A stretch of 64,000 nt of DNA from Anaeroglomus sp964630775 (GTDB taxonomy: Bacteria > Planctomycetota > Phycisphaerae > Sedimentisphaerales > Anaerohalosphaeraceae): assembly GCA_964630775.1 (NCBI GenBank), contig CAZVYY010000005.1:1-64000 (forward strand), read 5' to 3'. Position numbers and translations under genes: made by a program. Under the pieces are notes generated by a model, which was not told the origin of the DNA, made no database searches, and saw only the letters and a list, made by a program, of their open reading frames with translations. Shown here piece after piece: positions 26,297 to 34,769 of this stretch (its first letter is position 1; every line of letters begins with the position of its first letter).

Positions 26297-27985
26297 ATGA
26301 CTCCACAGGAAAAAATCCATCTTTGCCAGTTGATTTTGAAGTTCAAAGACCAAACCATCCGTACGGATGAATTTACGCTGCTGGATAAGACTCTGCAGGA
26401 GCGGCCGGAGGGGATTGAGCAGCTTTTTGAGATTATTGAGGTGTATTACCAATTAATGCGGACTCAGGGGACGCAATTTCACGCCGGAGACCATGAGATT
26501 CTGGATCAGGCCCTGTGGCGTGCGATGGCGGATGTGGAAAACAAGGCACCGTCGGTCGATATCCCGCACGCCGAGGAACCGAGTGGTGTGATTGGCAAGG
26601 TGGAACTACCGAAAACGAGCCGAAAAATCCGCAGGAGTACCATTTTTTCATTGATGGCTTCAGCAGCGGCGATTTTGTTTTTCTTTTTATTCCCGCGGCT
26701 TGTACCGGTGGGAGACCGTGTGCTGGTGGGCAAACTGACCCGGCAGGTGGATGCCCGATGGGAAACAGTCTCGGGACAGCTTGCCGCCGGCGATGACCTG
26801 ACTGCCGGACCGCTGAAACTGACGGCGGGGTTTGCGGAGATTGAACTGGACAGCGGGGTGAATGTCATCGTCGAGGCCCCGGCACAGTTTACTCTCGAGT
26901 CAGCCAGCCAGCTTTACCTGCAGCAGGGGCGGCTGGTTGCGAAAATCAATAAAACGTCGCAAAATCCGTTTGTGGTGCATTCGTCTCATGCCAGTGTTGT
27001 GGATTATGGTACTGAATTCGGCGTGCAGGTGGATGACCGTAACACATTGACACATGTCTATCAGGGCCGGGTGGAATTGCGATCCGGTTCCAATCCGCTG
27101 CGTTTTGAGCATCGGATGGCGTTAACACAGAATCAAGCGGGACTTGTCAATGCACAGGGCGAGATTGTCGATAAACAGGATGCTGCCGGACTGTTTGTCC
27201 GTCGGTATGAATTTGAAGCCCGAGCGCTGGCTGCGCAGGGATCGGGCTATCATCGCTGGCTGGCGTACAGTTACCAACTGCGGCGTGATCCGAATATGGT
27301 GGCCTATTACACCTTTGAACGTGATAGCAATAATCCCGCCCGGCTTGTCAACATGGCAACTGCCACATCGGGTATGCTGGACGGCACATTAAGCAGTGCG
27401 AACAAGGCCTCGCTGCCGACGTGGGAGCAGGGACGCTGGCCGCAAACCACGGCCCTGCGGTTTGACCGCACCCAGATGCAGGTGGTTGAAGTACCCCCTC
27501 ATCCGGCCCTGGGTATTAACGGGCCGATTACGATTGCAGCCTGGATTGAATGCTCGGGTGTTCAGGATGGCGGTCATATTGTCTCCAATCGCGTCGGTAC
27601 CTACGCGATGTGTAATTATCAATTCGGCTACCGAAGCCCTTCTTTTTCGGAATGGAAGCAGGGAATGCATTTTTCACGAAAAGCCGACAGTCAGGATTCC
27701 CGTAATCAGTTGTACAGTAAGCCATTGCCGGACGTGCTCGGCTGGATTCTGATTGCGGCTACCCACGACAACGACACCCTGAAATTTTATCTGAACGGCG
27801 AACTGGTTGATACCCGGCGGTGGTCTTTGAAACAGCCTCTTGTTGAAGGGGGATTGCAGATCGGTTCTGATTTCTCACCCGATGATTTATCGCGTTTCAA
27901 TGGAAAAATCAGTGAACTCATTATTGCCAGACGCGTCTTTACGGAAGAAGAAATCAGCAGGATGTATCAGGCCGGAAAACCGTAA
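26297..27985 (+). CDS. FecR-domain, single-pass membrane protein with C-terminal LamG domain (putative anti-sigma/sensor)
   Basis: A 562-residue protein in three parts. Residues 1-113 are a cytoplasmic helical segment (MTPQEKIHLCQLILKF), which would hold the sigma factor. Residues about 115-136 are a membrane helix (SLMASAAAILFFFLFPRLV). Residues about 141-265 are a FecR domain with the hallmark VVDYGTEFGVQV. Residues about 320-555 are a concanavalin-like LamG domain (MVAYYTFERD, TIAAWIECSG, LKFYLNGELVDTR) placed outside the inner membrane. I chose ATG 26297 because AGGAG lies 8 nt upstream; ATG 26291, which overlaps the sigma stop, is the alternative. In this phylum such sigma/FecR-LamG pairs are common and are thought to signal extracellular glycans; no ligand is known here. 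Confidence 0.85.
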   Translation: MTPQEKIHLCQLILKFKDQTIRTDEFTLLDKTLQERPEGIEQLFEIIEVYYQLMRTQGTQFHAGDHEILDQALWRAMADVENKAPSVDIPHAEEPSGVIGKVELPKTSRKIRRSTIFSLMASAAAILFFFLFPRLVPVGDRVLVGKLTRQVDARWETVSGQLAAGDDLTAGPLKLTAGFAEIELDSGVNVIVEAPAQFTLESASQLYLQQGRLVAKINKTSQNPFVVHSSHASVVDYGTEFGVQVDDRNTLTHVYQGRVELRSGSNPLRFEHRMALTQNQAGLVNAQGEIVDKQDAAGLFVRRYEFEARALAAQGSGYHRWLAYSYQLRRDPNMVAYYTFERDSNNPARLVNMATATSGMLDGTLSSANKASLPTWEQGRWPQTTALRFDRTQMQVVEVPPHPALGINGPITIAAWIECSGVQDGGHIVSNRVGTYAMCNYQFGYRSPSFSEWKQGMHFSRKADSQDSRNQLYSKPLPDVLGWILIAATHDNDTLKFYLNGELVDTRRWSLKQPLVEGGLQIGSDFSPDDLSRFNGKISELIIARRVFTEEEISRMYQAGKP

Positions 27986-27988
27986 CGG

Positions 27989-28140
27989 ACCCAACGGGTA
28001 TAGAAGCAGATTAAAAACCAAAGAGCAAAAATCAAAATTGTGGAAACCGCCGGAGGCGGAGGCTGAATTCGACTCAAGCACGAAAACTTAAGCCGCAACC
28101 GCCGTGCCGGAACGGAACCATTTAAGCGGGATCAGTAAAA
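27989..28140 (+). repeat. Dispersed intergenic repeat, copy A1
   Basis: About 150 bp beginning four bases after the FecR-LamG stop codon with ACCCAACGGGTATAG. The first 51 nt match the minus-strand copy at 42105 downward with a single difference, and the remaining part (GGAAACCGCCGGAGGCGG, then a ...GGATCAGTA end) aligns with small gaps. It contains the palindromic box ACCC-AAC-GGGT and a CCGCC-GGA-GGCGG hairpin. No ORF. Confidence 0.85.
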
Positions 28141-28262
28141 ACACACATGAAAGAATGACACGATTGGCTACGCCATAGAATAGAAATGGGTATTTGGTGG
28201 GGTGTGTTGCCCGAAGCTCTGAATATACCCTTTAAACGTTTTTTAGTTCAAGGAGAATTTAC

Positions 28263-30317
28263 ATGAAAAGCAAGCTGTTATTGATTTTGTCATGCCTGAC
28301 GGCAGTCCATGCCTGGGCCGCGAATGCGACGGTGGCTGATTTGTACAATGCGGTAAATCAACGGATTGGCGCGGACACGTACACCTTTTTTAACTTTGTC
28401 CCGGCTAATCCGACATCGACGACCTATAATTACGGTTACAGGGCCAAGTCGTGGGCGACCCTGGGCGATGTCTGTGATTCATCCTGGTCCTGGTCGAATC
28501 CCGATCATCAGCCCATCACGATGTCACTGACGGGTTTAACTCCATCCATCGGTTATGATGTCTATGTGGTGGCTGGCGGCAAAATCAATACCGGTGCGTC
28601 CGAAGACTGGGGTGTCCGGGTTGGTTTTGCTCCGAATGTCTATTCCCTGGTTACGGTTGACATTGGTGACGATGCGGCTCTGACCAAATATAATCTGGGA
28701 TTATACAACAATGGAACCAGCTATCCATTCCGTGAAGACCAGGGGTCTGCGAACAATGCCTGCATGTGGGCGGTTCTGGCCGGCACGGCGGCGGCGGATG
28801 CATCCGGCAGCCTGACGGTCTATGTCAATGAAATCGAAGGCATTACCATGGGAAGCGCGGTGGGGGATCGCACCTGGTTTGATGGAATTCTTGTTGTCCC
28901 CAGCAGGCAGGTTTGCAATCCCACTCCTGCCGACGGTGCTGTTGACCTTGCTGTTGGAAACGTCACCCTGTCCTGGGTTGGCGGAACGGACCCGAATGGT
29001 CTTGTTGCGGCGGGGTACTATGTCTATCTCGGAACAGCCGCAGATGGCTTGAGCCGGTTGAATGCATCGCTTGTTCCCGCGGCAGCACCGGTGTATCCGC
29101 TTGGCCAGGTGAATATGAATACGACGTATTACTGGCAGGTGGAACAGGCGCGGCCCAATGGCAAGGGTGGGGCCTATGCTGCTGGCGATCCCAATAATAT
29201 CATGGGGCCGGTCTGGAAATTCACGACCCTGTTTTCGAATCCGATTATCACAGAAAATCCGACCAATCAGGTTGTTTCGGCCGGGAGCACCGCCCAGTTT
29301 TCTGTTGCCGTGGAAAGTCTGTCCCCGACGACGTTCAAGTGGTATAAGTCAACGGATAATGCAAACAGCACCCCGGGTGACGATGTTCTGGTGGGAAACA
29401 ACCAGATGCTGTCACTGTCCAATGCCGCGATTGCCAATGAAGGCTATTATTATTGTGTAGTGAATAATGAAAGCAATACGCAAGCCGTGTCTCTGACAGC
29501 CAGGCTGGCGATTACCCGCATGGTGGCTAATTGGACTTTCGACCAGGCGGACTATGTCAACGGCCAGTATCTGGACAAAAGCGGCAACGGGCATCACGCC
29601 GAACCGAACGGTGTTCCGACGTTTGCTGCCGGCAAGATTGGCGATGGCATTTATATTGAATGCAAGGATGGGAAAGCAGGCCCCACCACCCAGAGCTGGG
29701 CTCGTGCGGGAACCTGGAGTCCTTCGGAATTGTCAGGGATGCTGACGATCAGTTTTTGGCTGAAGTGGGATGGTCCCGACAGTGTCTATACCGAACAGGT
29801 CTTCATCTCCAAGCGTTCCAGTGCAAACCTGAACGATGCAACCCACTGGCAGCTTACAACGACCAGCGGTAACTCGATCTTGCTGCAGAGTCCCAACGGA
29901 TATCTTTCGGCCAACGGTGCCCTTGAAAAAGGACAGTGGCAGTATATCGCTGCCACGTTTGATGGTAAAACCGGTGTGATTTATATCAATGGCAAGCTGA
30001 TCGCCAGCGGCAATTTCGCACTGGGTAATGCCGCCGATGCCATGATTAATCTGGGCGGCAGTAATTTCAATAATGTCCCGGGAAAATGGCTCAATGGTAT
30101 TCTGGACGATGTGAAGCTGTACAACTATGCTCTTTCCGATCTGGCTGTAGCACAGATGTATGTTGCGGACAATCCGGGCAGTTCCGTTTGCGTCAACTCA
30201 CTCAAGCCGGCTGCGGCGTATGACCTCAATGGCGACTGTATTGTCAACCTTGGCGACTTTGCGATCCTGGCCGGACAATGGCTGGATTGCGGTCTGGTCC
30301 CGGGTTGCGTGCAGTAA
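28263..30317 (+). CDS. Secreted LamG/Ig-like protein with C-terminal dockerin-like repeat
   Basis: A 684-residue exported protein. Signal peptide about 1-19 (LLLILSCLTAVHAWA). Residues about 20-215 form a unique N-terminal domain with YGYRAKSWATLGDV and SLTGLTPSIGYDVYVV. A Fn3/Ig-like segment follows at about 218-325 (CNPTPADGAVDLAVG), a second Ig-like domain at about 328-420 (ITENPTNQVVSAGSTAQF, ending GYYYCVVNN), and a LamG domain at about 420-635 (VANWTFDQADYVNG, TISFWLKWDGPD). The last 35 residues carry one EF-hand-like dockerin repeat, YDLNGDCIVNLGDFAILAGQ, a tail often seen on exported proteins of this phylum. AAGGAG 7 nt upstream supports the ATG. A role in binding glycan surfaces is likely; no catalytic motif is seen. 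Confidence 0.82.
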   Translation: MKSKLLLILSCLTAVHAWAANATVADLYNAVNQRIGADTYTFFNFVPANPTSTTYNYGYRAKSWATLGDVCDSSWSWSNPDHQPITMSLTGLTPSIGYDVYVVAGGKINTGASEDWGVRVGFAPNVYSLVTVDIGDDAALTKYNLGLYNNGTSYPFREDQGSANNACMWAVLAGTAAADASGSLTVYVNEIEGITMGSAVGDRTWFDGILVVPSRQVCNPTPADGAVDLAVGNVTLSWVGGTDPNGLVAAGYYVYLGTAADGLSRLNASLVPAAAPVYPLGQVNMNTTYYWQVEQARPNGKGGAYAAGDPNNIMGPVWKFTTLFSNPIITENPTNQVVSAGSTAQFSVAVESLSPTTFKWYKSTDNANSTPGDDVLVGNNQMLSLSNAAIANEGYYYCVVNNESNTQAVSLTARLAITRMVANWTFDQADYVNGQYLDKSGNGHHAEPNGVPTFAAGKIGDGIYIECKDGKAGPTTQSWARAGTWSPSELSGMLTISFWLKWDGPDSVYTEQVFISKRSSANLNDATHWQLTTTSGNSILLQSPNGYLSANGALEKGQWQYIAATFDGKTGVIYINGKLIASGNFALGNAADAMINLGGSNFNNVPGKWLNGILDDVKLYNYALSDLAVAQMYVADNPGSSVCVNSLKPAAAYDLNGDCIVNLGDFAILAGQWLDCGLVPGCVQ

Positions 30318-30360
30318 GCAACCGATTCTTTTGTTCATAGTTTTAGTGACTTCGTGGTAC

Positions 30361-30405
30361 GATTTGCAGGCAGGCTTAGCGCGTGCCTGCAAATCTTTTT
30401 ATTTT
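30361..30405 (+). terminator. Intrinsic terminator after the LamG/dockerin-like gene
   Basis: A perfect 12-bp stem (GATTTGCAGGCA at 30361-30372, TGCCTGCAAATC at 30384-30395) with an 11-nt loop and a following TTTTTATTTT tract. It ends the sigma/FecR/LamG region and lies just before the convergent ispD gene. Confidence 0.92.
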
Positions 30406-30420
30406 CGGGATATCTTCACG

Positions 30421-31161
30421 TTACCACTGGGCCTCGACGTAGGGGCCGGTGGGGCCCTGCGGTTTGGGTTTGGGGCGGGATTCGAGGATTGCTTCGGCAA
30501 TCGGCACGTCGGCTTTGCGGGTGATTTTCAGATTCGTGTAGTCGGTTTCGACAATCGCGACGGGGTGGCCGAGGCTTTCGACCAGCATGGCGTCGTCGGT
30601 GATTTTGGAGGCGTCCAGACTGGGGAGATTGGCATAGGCTTTTTTGAGCAGGTCCGCGGCGAAGACCTGCGGGGTCTGGGCTTCCCAGAGGTTGGTGCGG
30701 TCCACGGTCTGCTGGATGAGGGCGTTCTGGACCCGTTTGAGGGTTCCATTGACCGGGCAAGCCAGGATGGCGGCACCGGTTTCGGCGGCCTTCTGGAAGA
30801 CCTGAGTAATCCATTCTTCGGTGACGCAGCAGCGGACGGAATCATGCACGGCGATCAGGTCGGCATCGGGATTGACTTTGGCCAGAGCATTGGCGACGGT
30901 TTCGAAGCGTTCTTTGCCGCCGTGGACGATTTTGACACCGTAAAAGCCCATAGTGGGGCCCCATTTCAGACGGACCAGTTCATCATCGTCCGGTGCGATG
31001 CACAGCAGAACCTGCTTGACATCGTCCCGGCTGGCAAACGCCTCGATGCTGCGCAGGAAAGCCGCTCGTCCGCCCAGTTCCACAAAAGGTTTTTTCTTAT
31101 CGCCGCCAAACCGGGCACTGGCCCCGGCCGCACAAATAATTACCGATACGGATTTTGCCAT
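30421..31161 (-). CDS. ispD: 2-C-methyl-D-erythritol 4-phosphate cytidylyltransferase
   Basis: IspD of the MEP isoprenoid pathway, 246 residues, cytoplasmic; it joins MEP with CTP to form CDP-ME. The N-terminal nucleotide loop ICAAGASARFGGDKKKPFVELGG contains the catalytic Arg and Lys, HGGKERFETVANAL is the second conserved segment, and IAVHDSVRCCV matches the VHDAARP site with variation. EAQTPQVF and ITDDAMLVE complete the family pattern. Instead of the usual short tail it has a C-terminal PKPKPQGPTGPYVE extension of about 15 residues. AGGA 6 nt before the ATG supports the start. No ispF is adjacent. Confidence 0.92.
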   Translation of the reverse strand: MAKSVSVIICAAGASARFGGDKKKPFVELGGRAAFLRSIEAFASRDDVKQVLLCIAPDDDELVRLKWGPTMGFYGVKIVHGGKERFETVANALAKVNPDADLIAVHDSVRCCVTEEWITQVFQKAAETGAAILACPVNGTLKRVQNALIQQTVDRTNLWEAQTPQVFAADLLKKAYANLPSLDASKITDDAMLVESLGHPVAIVETDYTNLKITRKADVPIAEAILESRPKPKPQGPTGPYVEAQW

Positions 31162-31501
31162 GACTGGTCCTGTCTAAAGTCGTGCTGACGCTCATAACAT
31201 CGTTATTTGCCTGTTTAATTTAATGGATATATTGTGCCGGATTTGGCGTGGCTGTCAAGGGCTGTTTCTGTCCGGGTGGGTTTTTGAACCCAGAACGTCC
31301 GATAATCGGGGCCGGAGCCGAAATACGTTTCTTGTCGAGCCTGCAAAATCCGTGGATAAGTGGCGAAAATGCAAACCAATCCGGTCTTTTGGTTATTCTT
31401 CCGCCTTATCGTGACGAAAAAATGCTGTAAGGAATTCTGTCCGGAATCAGAAATCGGGGTTGATTGTGGATGGAATCCGTCGTTATGTCAAGGAATGTAG
31501 T
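31162..31501. other. Intergenic region between ispD and the hybrid kinase gene
   Basis: About 340 bp separating divergent genes. Small frames of about 60 codons on the plus strand have no ribosome site or recognisable sequence. No repeat, RNA or clear promoter identified. Confidence 0.4.
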
Positions 31502-32842
31502 ATGGAATTCAAGAATCAGAATCAACCAAAATCCAAAGCCGACACCAGCAGTGAGCAGCTTCTGCGGGAACATCGCGTGACCCAGGCGGCACTGGAAGCC
31601 AAAAGCCGTCTGATTGACAATATGGCCTATCAGATTCGCACGCTGTCCAACGCGGTCATTGGATTCAGCGATCTGCTGTATTCGGAGGACCTCGAACCGA
31701 GCCTCAAGGAATATGTGGCTGAGATTTATCAGGCGGGCAAGGCGTTGTCAGTACTGGTGAATGATGTATTGGACCTGGCCAAGCTGGAGGCGGGTAAACT
31801 GGTCGTGTCCAAGTCATTTTGTCTGCTTGCCGGCCGGCTGCAGGAACTGTATCAGCTTATTCACGTCGCGGCCCGGCAGAAAGGTCTGCAATTTTCGATT
31901 ACGGCGGACCCGGATGTGCCGTCCAGGATGTTTACGGACGGGGATCGGCTGGTCAAGTGTCTGTTGAATCTCTGTGCCAATGCGGTGAAATATACACCCA
32001 AAGGATATATTCGTGTGCATGTCAGTCGTCAGCGTTTTGATGAGCAGGCGGGGCTGCGTTTTGATGTGGAAGATTCCGGAATCGGAATTGCTCCCGAGCG
32101 GCTTGCGAGCCTGTTTGATGAAGTGGTCCAGGCGGAAAAAGCCAATCATGATGTTTTAACAAGTATGGACATGGGATTGTCGATAACCGCGTCGCTGCTG
32201 GCGACCCGGCGGCTGGTGGAGGCGCTGGGTGGTCGTATCGATGTAGCCAGTACGCCCGGGGTCGGCTCGACGTTTTCATTGCTGCTTCCGGCGGGGGTCA
32301 ATCCGGATGCGGAACAGGCTCTGAATTTGTCCGAGGTGGTCTGGGATGCGGCTGCGCCGGAAGCATCGAAAACCGGTGATGTTCCGGCCAAGGCGACGGT
32401 CAAAGCGGCATCCACCGGCACAGTGCTTCTGGTGGAAGACCAGGAATCCAACCGTACGGTGATGACGCTGCTGCTGGAGACGCTGGGGTTGTCGGTGGTG
32501 ACCGCCGAAGATGGCGTCGAGGCGGTGGCGGCGACGACGACGCGGTCGTTTGATGTGATTTTAATGGATTTGATGCTGCCGCGGATGGACGGGTATCAGG
32601 CGGCGGATATCATGCGGCAGAACAATATTTCCTGTCCGATTATCGCTTTGTCGGCCGGGGTTATGAATGACAGCGATTCGCAGCGCATTGCCAAGGATTT
32701 TGACGGATTTCTGTATAAACCCGTGGACAGCAAAAAGCTCCAGCAGACGCTGCAGAAATATCTGCCGCATCTGGGCAAAACCAAATCCTCCGGCCAGTCG
32801 GCGGCTGCGGACCAGGATGATTTTGTGATTGAATATAAATAA
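31502..32842 (+). CDS. Hybrid histidine kinase-like protein with degenerate kinase and intact receiver domain
   Basis: A 446-residue soluble protein with no membrane helix or sensor domain. It has a HisKA dimerisation region (about 35-100), a HATPase domain (about 145-265) and a C-terminal receiver (about 305-420). The H-box reads MAYQIRTLSNAVIGFSDLL where the family has SHEIRTPLNA: the phosphoacceptor His is Tyr43 and the next Glu is Gln. In the ATP lid, the G2 motif GTGLGLSI is SMDMGLSI with a short insert after it. N160 (N-box) and DSGIGI (191-196) are intact. The receiver keeps E312/D313, phosphoacceptor D356, S384 and K406. Thus it probably cannot autophosphorylate, and may act as a scaffold or as a receiver for another kinase. 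ATG 31502 has AAGGA 7 nt upstream; an earlier TTG does not. A GspE-like ATPase gene follows after 125 bp. Confidence 0.85.
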   Translation: MEFKNQNQPKSKADTSSEQLLREHRVTQAALEAKSRLIDNMAYQIRTLSNAVIGFSDLLYSEDLEPSLKEYVAEIYQAGKALSVLVNDVLDLAKLEAGKLVVSKSFCLLAGRLQELYQLIHVAARQKGLQFSITADPDVPSRMFTDGDRLVKCLLNLCANAVKYTPKGYIRVHVSRQRFDEQAGLRFDVEDSGIGIAPERLASLFDEVVQAEKANHDVLTSMDMGLSITASLLATRRLVEALGGRIDVASTPGVGSTFSLLLPAGVNPDAEQALNLSEVVWDAAAPEASKTGDVPAKATVKAASTGTVLLVEDQESNRTVMTLLLETLGLSVVTAEDGVEAVAATTTRSFDVILMDLMLPRMDGYQAADIMRQNNISCPIIALSAGVMNDSDSQRIAKDFDGFLYKPVDSKKLQQTLQKYLPHLGKTKSSGQSAAADQDDFVIEYK

Positions 32843-32843
32843 T

Positions 32844-32930
32844 ATATCCAGCGGGTATGATGATTCCGCGAGCAAAAGCAGCACGTGGTTGATACCGCTG
32901 TACTTGGCCGAGCCGAAACGGAACATTACA
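32844..32930 (+). repeat. Dispersed intergenic repeat, copy B1
   Basis: About 85 bp right after the kinase stop codon, in front of the second GspE gene. It starts TATCCAGCGGGTATGATG and ends GCCGAAACGGAACATTAC. It aligns along its full length without gaps to 43443-43530, with about four-fifths of positions identical by eye. It shares the opening box with the A copies. Confidence 0.8.
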
Positions 32931-32967
32931 CAAACAATCAATATACAACAGGACAGATTACGCAGCG

Positions 32968-34746
32968 ATGTCACTTGAAACCAAAATGATTGCTTCACTG
33001 ACGGAGTCCCGTGAGCATCTTCAGTTCGGGACCTGGCTTGTCCAGCAGGGCAGGCTCAGTGCAGAGGATTTGCAGACGGCTCTGGACAGTCAGCGTGCCG
33101 AATCAGGCCGGCTGGGCGAGGTGCTGATTCGGTTAAACCTGATGTCTGAAGTCGATGTGATTAAGGCTGTCGGTGAGTTTCTGTCGATTGAATATATTGA
33201 TCTGGACGATTACACGATTATTGATTCGGATGTGTCGCGCAAGATTCCGGAAAATATCGCCAAGCGGCTGGAGCTGATTGCCATCAGTCAGGAGGACGAT
33301 ACGGTTCGCGTGGCCATGGCCGATCCGCTCAATATTGTCGCCATCGATACCGTGACGGTTAAGCTCAAGCGGCAGGTCAAGCCGCTGATTGCGCTGCCGC
33401 GCAAAATCCGTCAGGCCATTGAATTTGTGTATCACGGGGTGGATGTCGATCAGCAGCAGATGAAGGATATTGTCGATTTGCAGGTGCAGACCGACGACCC
33501 GTCCAAAAAGTCGCAGGAGGAAGCGGAATTTTCATCCGAGGGGATGTCCGAGGCTGACGCCCAGGATGCGCCGGTTATTCGTTTTGTGGATTTGATGCTC
33601 AGCCATGCCATCAAGAGCCGCGCCAGTGATATTCATATCGAACCGCAGGAAAAAACGATGGTTATCCGTATGCGGGTGGACGGGATTTTATGTGATATGG
33701 TCCCGCCGAGCCGCAAGATGCAGCAGGCGGTGGTTGCCCGCATTAAAGTCCTGGCGGAAATGGATATTGCCGAACGACGGCTGCCCCAGGACGGCCGGTT
33801 CCGTATCCGCATGGGCAAGGACCGTGCCGATATTGACGTGCGTGTCTCGGTGCTGCCGACGATCTATGGCGAAAAAGTGGTCATGCGTATTCTGGATAAA
33901 GGTTCGCTGAATCATAATCTCGATGCCCTCGGTCTGGACCCGGAGATGCTGACGCGGTTTCGTCGGGTGCTGGGGCTTCCGCATGGGATTATTGTTGTCA
34001 CCGGCCCGACCGGCAGCGGCAAAAGCACCACCCTGTATTCGGCGCTGAGTGAACTGAAGGATCCCCGCAAAAATATCACGACCGTCGAAGACCCGGTGGA
34101 ATATCGACTGGCCGGAATCAACCAGACGCAGGTCAAACCGGAAATCAACCTGGATTTTGCCGGGTGTCTGCGCGCCATTCTGCGGCAGGACCCGGATATC
34201 ATTCTCATCGGTGAAATCCGCGACAAGGAAACAATGGAAATTGCCATAAAGGCCTCCATGACGGGGCATCTGGTGCTGAGCACCTTCCATACCAACGATG
34301 CCTGCGGCGCCATCAGTCGGTTTGTGTATATGGGGCTGGAGGCGTATCTGCTGGCTTCGTCGCTGAATCTGATTGTGGCTCAGCGGCTGGTACGTCGGGT
34401 TTGTGAGAAATGCCGCAGGCCGGTTACGCTGGCGACCGAACTTCTCAAGCGGCTGCGCATTACGCCGGAAATGATGCAGAACGCCCATTATGTCGAGGGG
34501 GCCGGCTGTCCGCACTGCAACAACACCGGCTATCGGGGTCGTGTCCCGATCTTCGAATTCCTGCTGATCGACAACGAGATTCGCCATGCGATTGCCGAGG
34601 GCCGCCGCGAAGACGAAATCCGTGCCATTGCCCGAAAGAAAGGCATGGGCGACCTGATGAGCAGCGGTGTCTCACGCATGCTGGCCGGGCTGACCACCGC
34701 CGAAGAAGTGCTGCGGGTCACTTTTGCCGACGACGGCGAACTGTAA
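32968..34746 (+). CDS. GspE/PilB-type ATPase, second copy
   Basis: Assembly ATPase of the GspE/PilB family, 592 residues. N-terminal GspE-N domain (about 20-150, with LVQQGRLSAEDLQTAL and LNLMSEVDVIKAV), linker, then the core: RASDIHIEPQEK, Walker A VTGPTGSGKSTTLYS (about residue 350), Asp box VEDPVEYRLAG, Walker B IILIGEIRD, His box TGHLVLSTFHTNDA, and tetracysteine CEKC...CPHC. All key motifs are intact, so it should be active. It is not next to any other pilus or secretion gene; a degenerate hybrid kinase precedes it. It may power a type II secretion system whose other parts lie elsewhere, or substitute for PilB of the 16-24 kb operon. Ribosome site is weak (CAGGAC, about 13 nt before the ATG). 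Confidence 0.9.
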   Translation: MSLETKMIASLTESREHLQFGTWLVQQGRLSAEDLQTALDSQRAESGRLGEVLIRLNLMSEVDVIKAVGEFLSIEYIDLDDYTIIDSDVSRKIPENIAKRLELIAISQEDDTVRVAMADPLNIVAIDTVTVKLKRQVKPLIALPRKIRQAIEFVYHGVDVDQQQMKDIVDLQVQTDDPSKKSQEEAEFSSEGMSEADAQDAPVIRFVDLMLSHAIKSRASDIHIEPQEKTMVIRMRVDGILCDMVPPSRKMQQAVVARIKVLAEMDIAERRLPQDGRFRIRMGKDRADIDVRVSVLPTIYGEKVVMRILDKGSLNHNLDALGLDPEMLTRFRRVLGLPHGIIVVTGPTGSGKSTTLYSALSELKDPRKNITTVEDPVEYRLAGINQTQVKPEINLDFAGCLRAILRQDPDIILIGEIRDKETMEIAIKASMTGHLVLSTFHTNDACGAISRFVYMGLEAYLLASSLNLIVAQRLVRRVCEKCRRPVTLATELLKRLRITPEMMQNAHYVEGAGCPHCNNTGYRGRVPIFEFLLIDNEIRHAIAEGRREDEIRAIARKKGMGDLMSSGVSRMLAGLTTAEEVLRVTFADDGEL

Positions 34747-34769
34747 ACCCTCGCACTGCAATCGTCGCT

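Noticed and set aside
27989..28140. Repeat box ACCCAAC as an integron attC site (RYYYAAC)
   Set aside because: The box fits RYYYAAC, but no matching GTTRRRY lies 50-150 bp away in the proper orientation in any copy, and there is no integrase gene.
31223..31430. Frames of about 60 codons between ispD and the hybrid kinase gene
   Set aside because: No ribosome site and no domain pattern; the region looks like spacer.
32844..32930. Repeat B as a c-di-GMP-I (GEMM) or other known riboswitch
   Set aside because: The conserved GEMM segments and tetraloop receptor pattern are absent, and no other riboswitch core I know matches.
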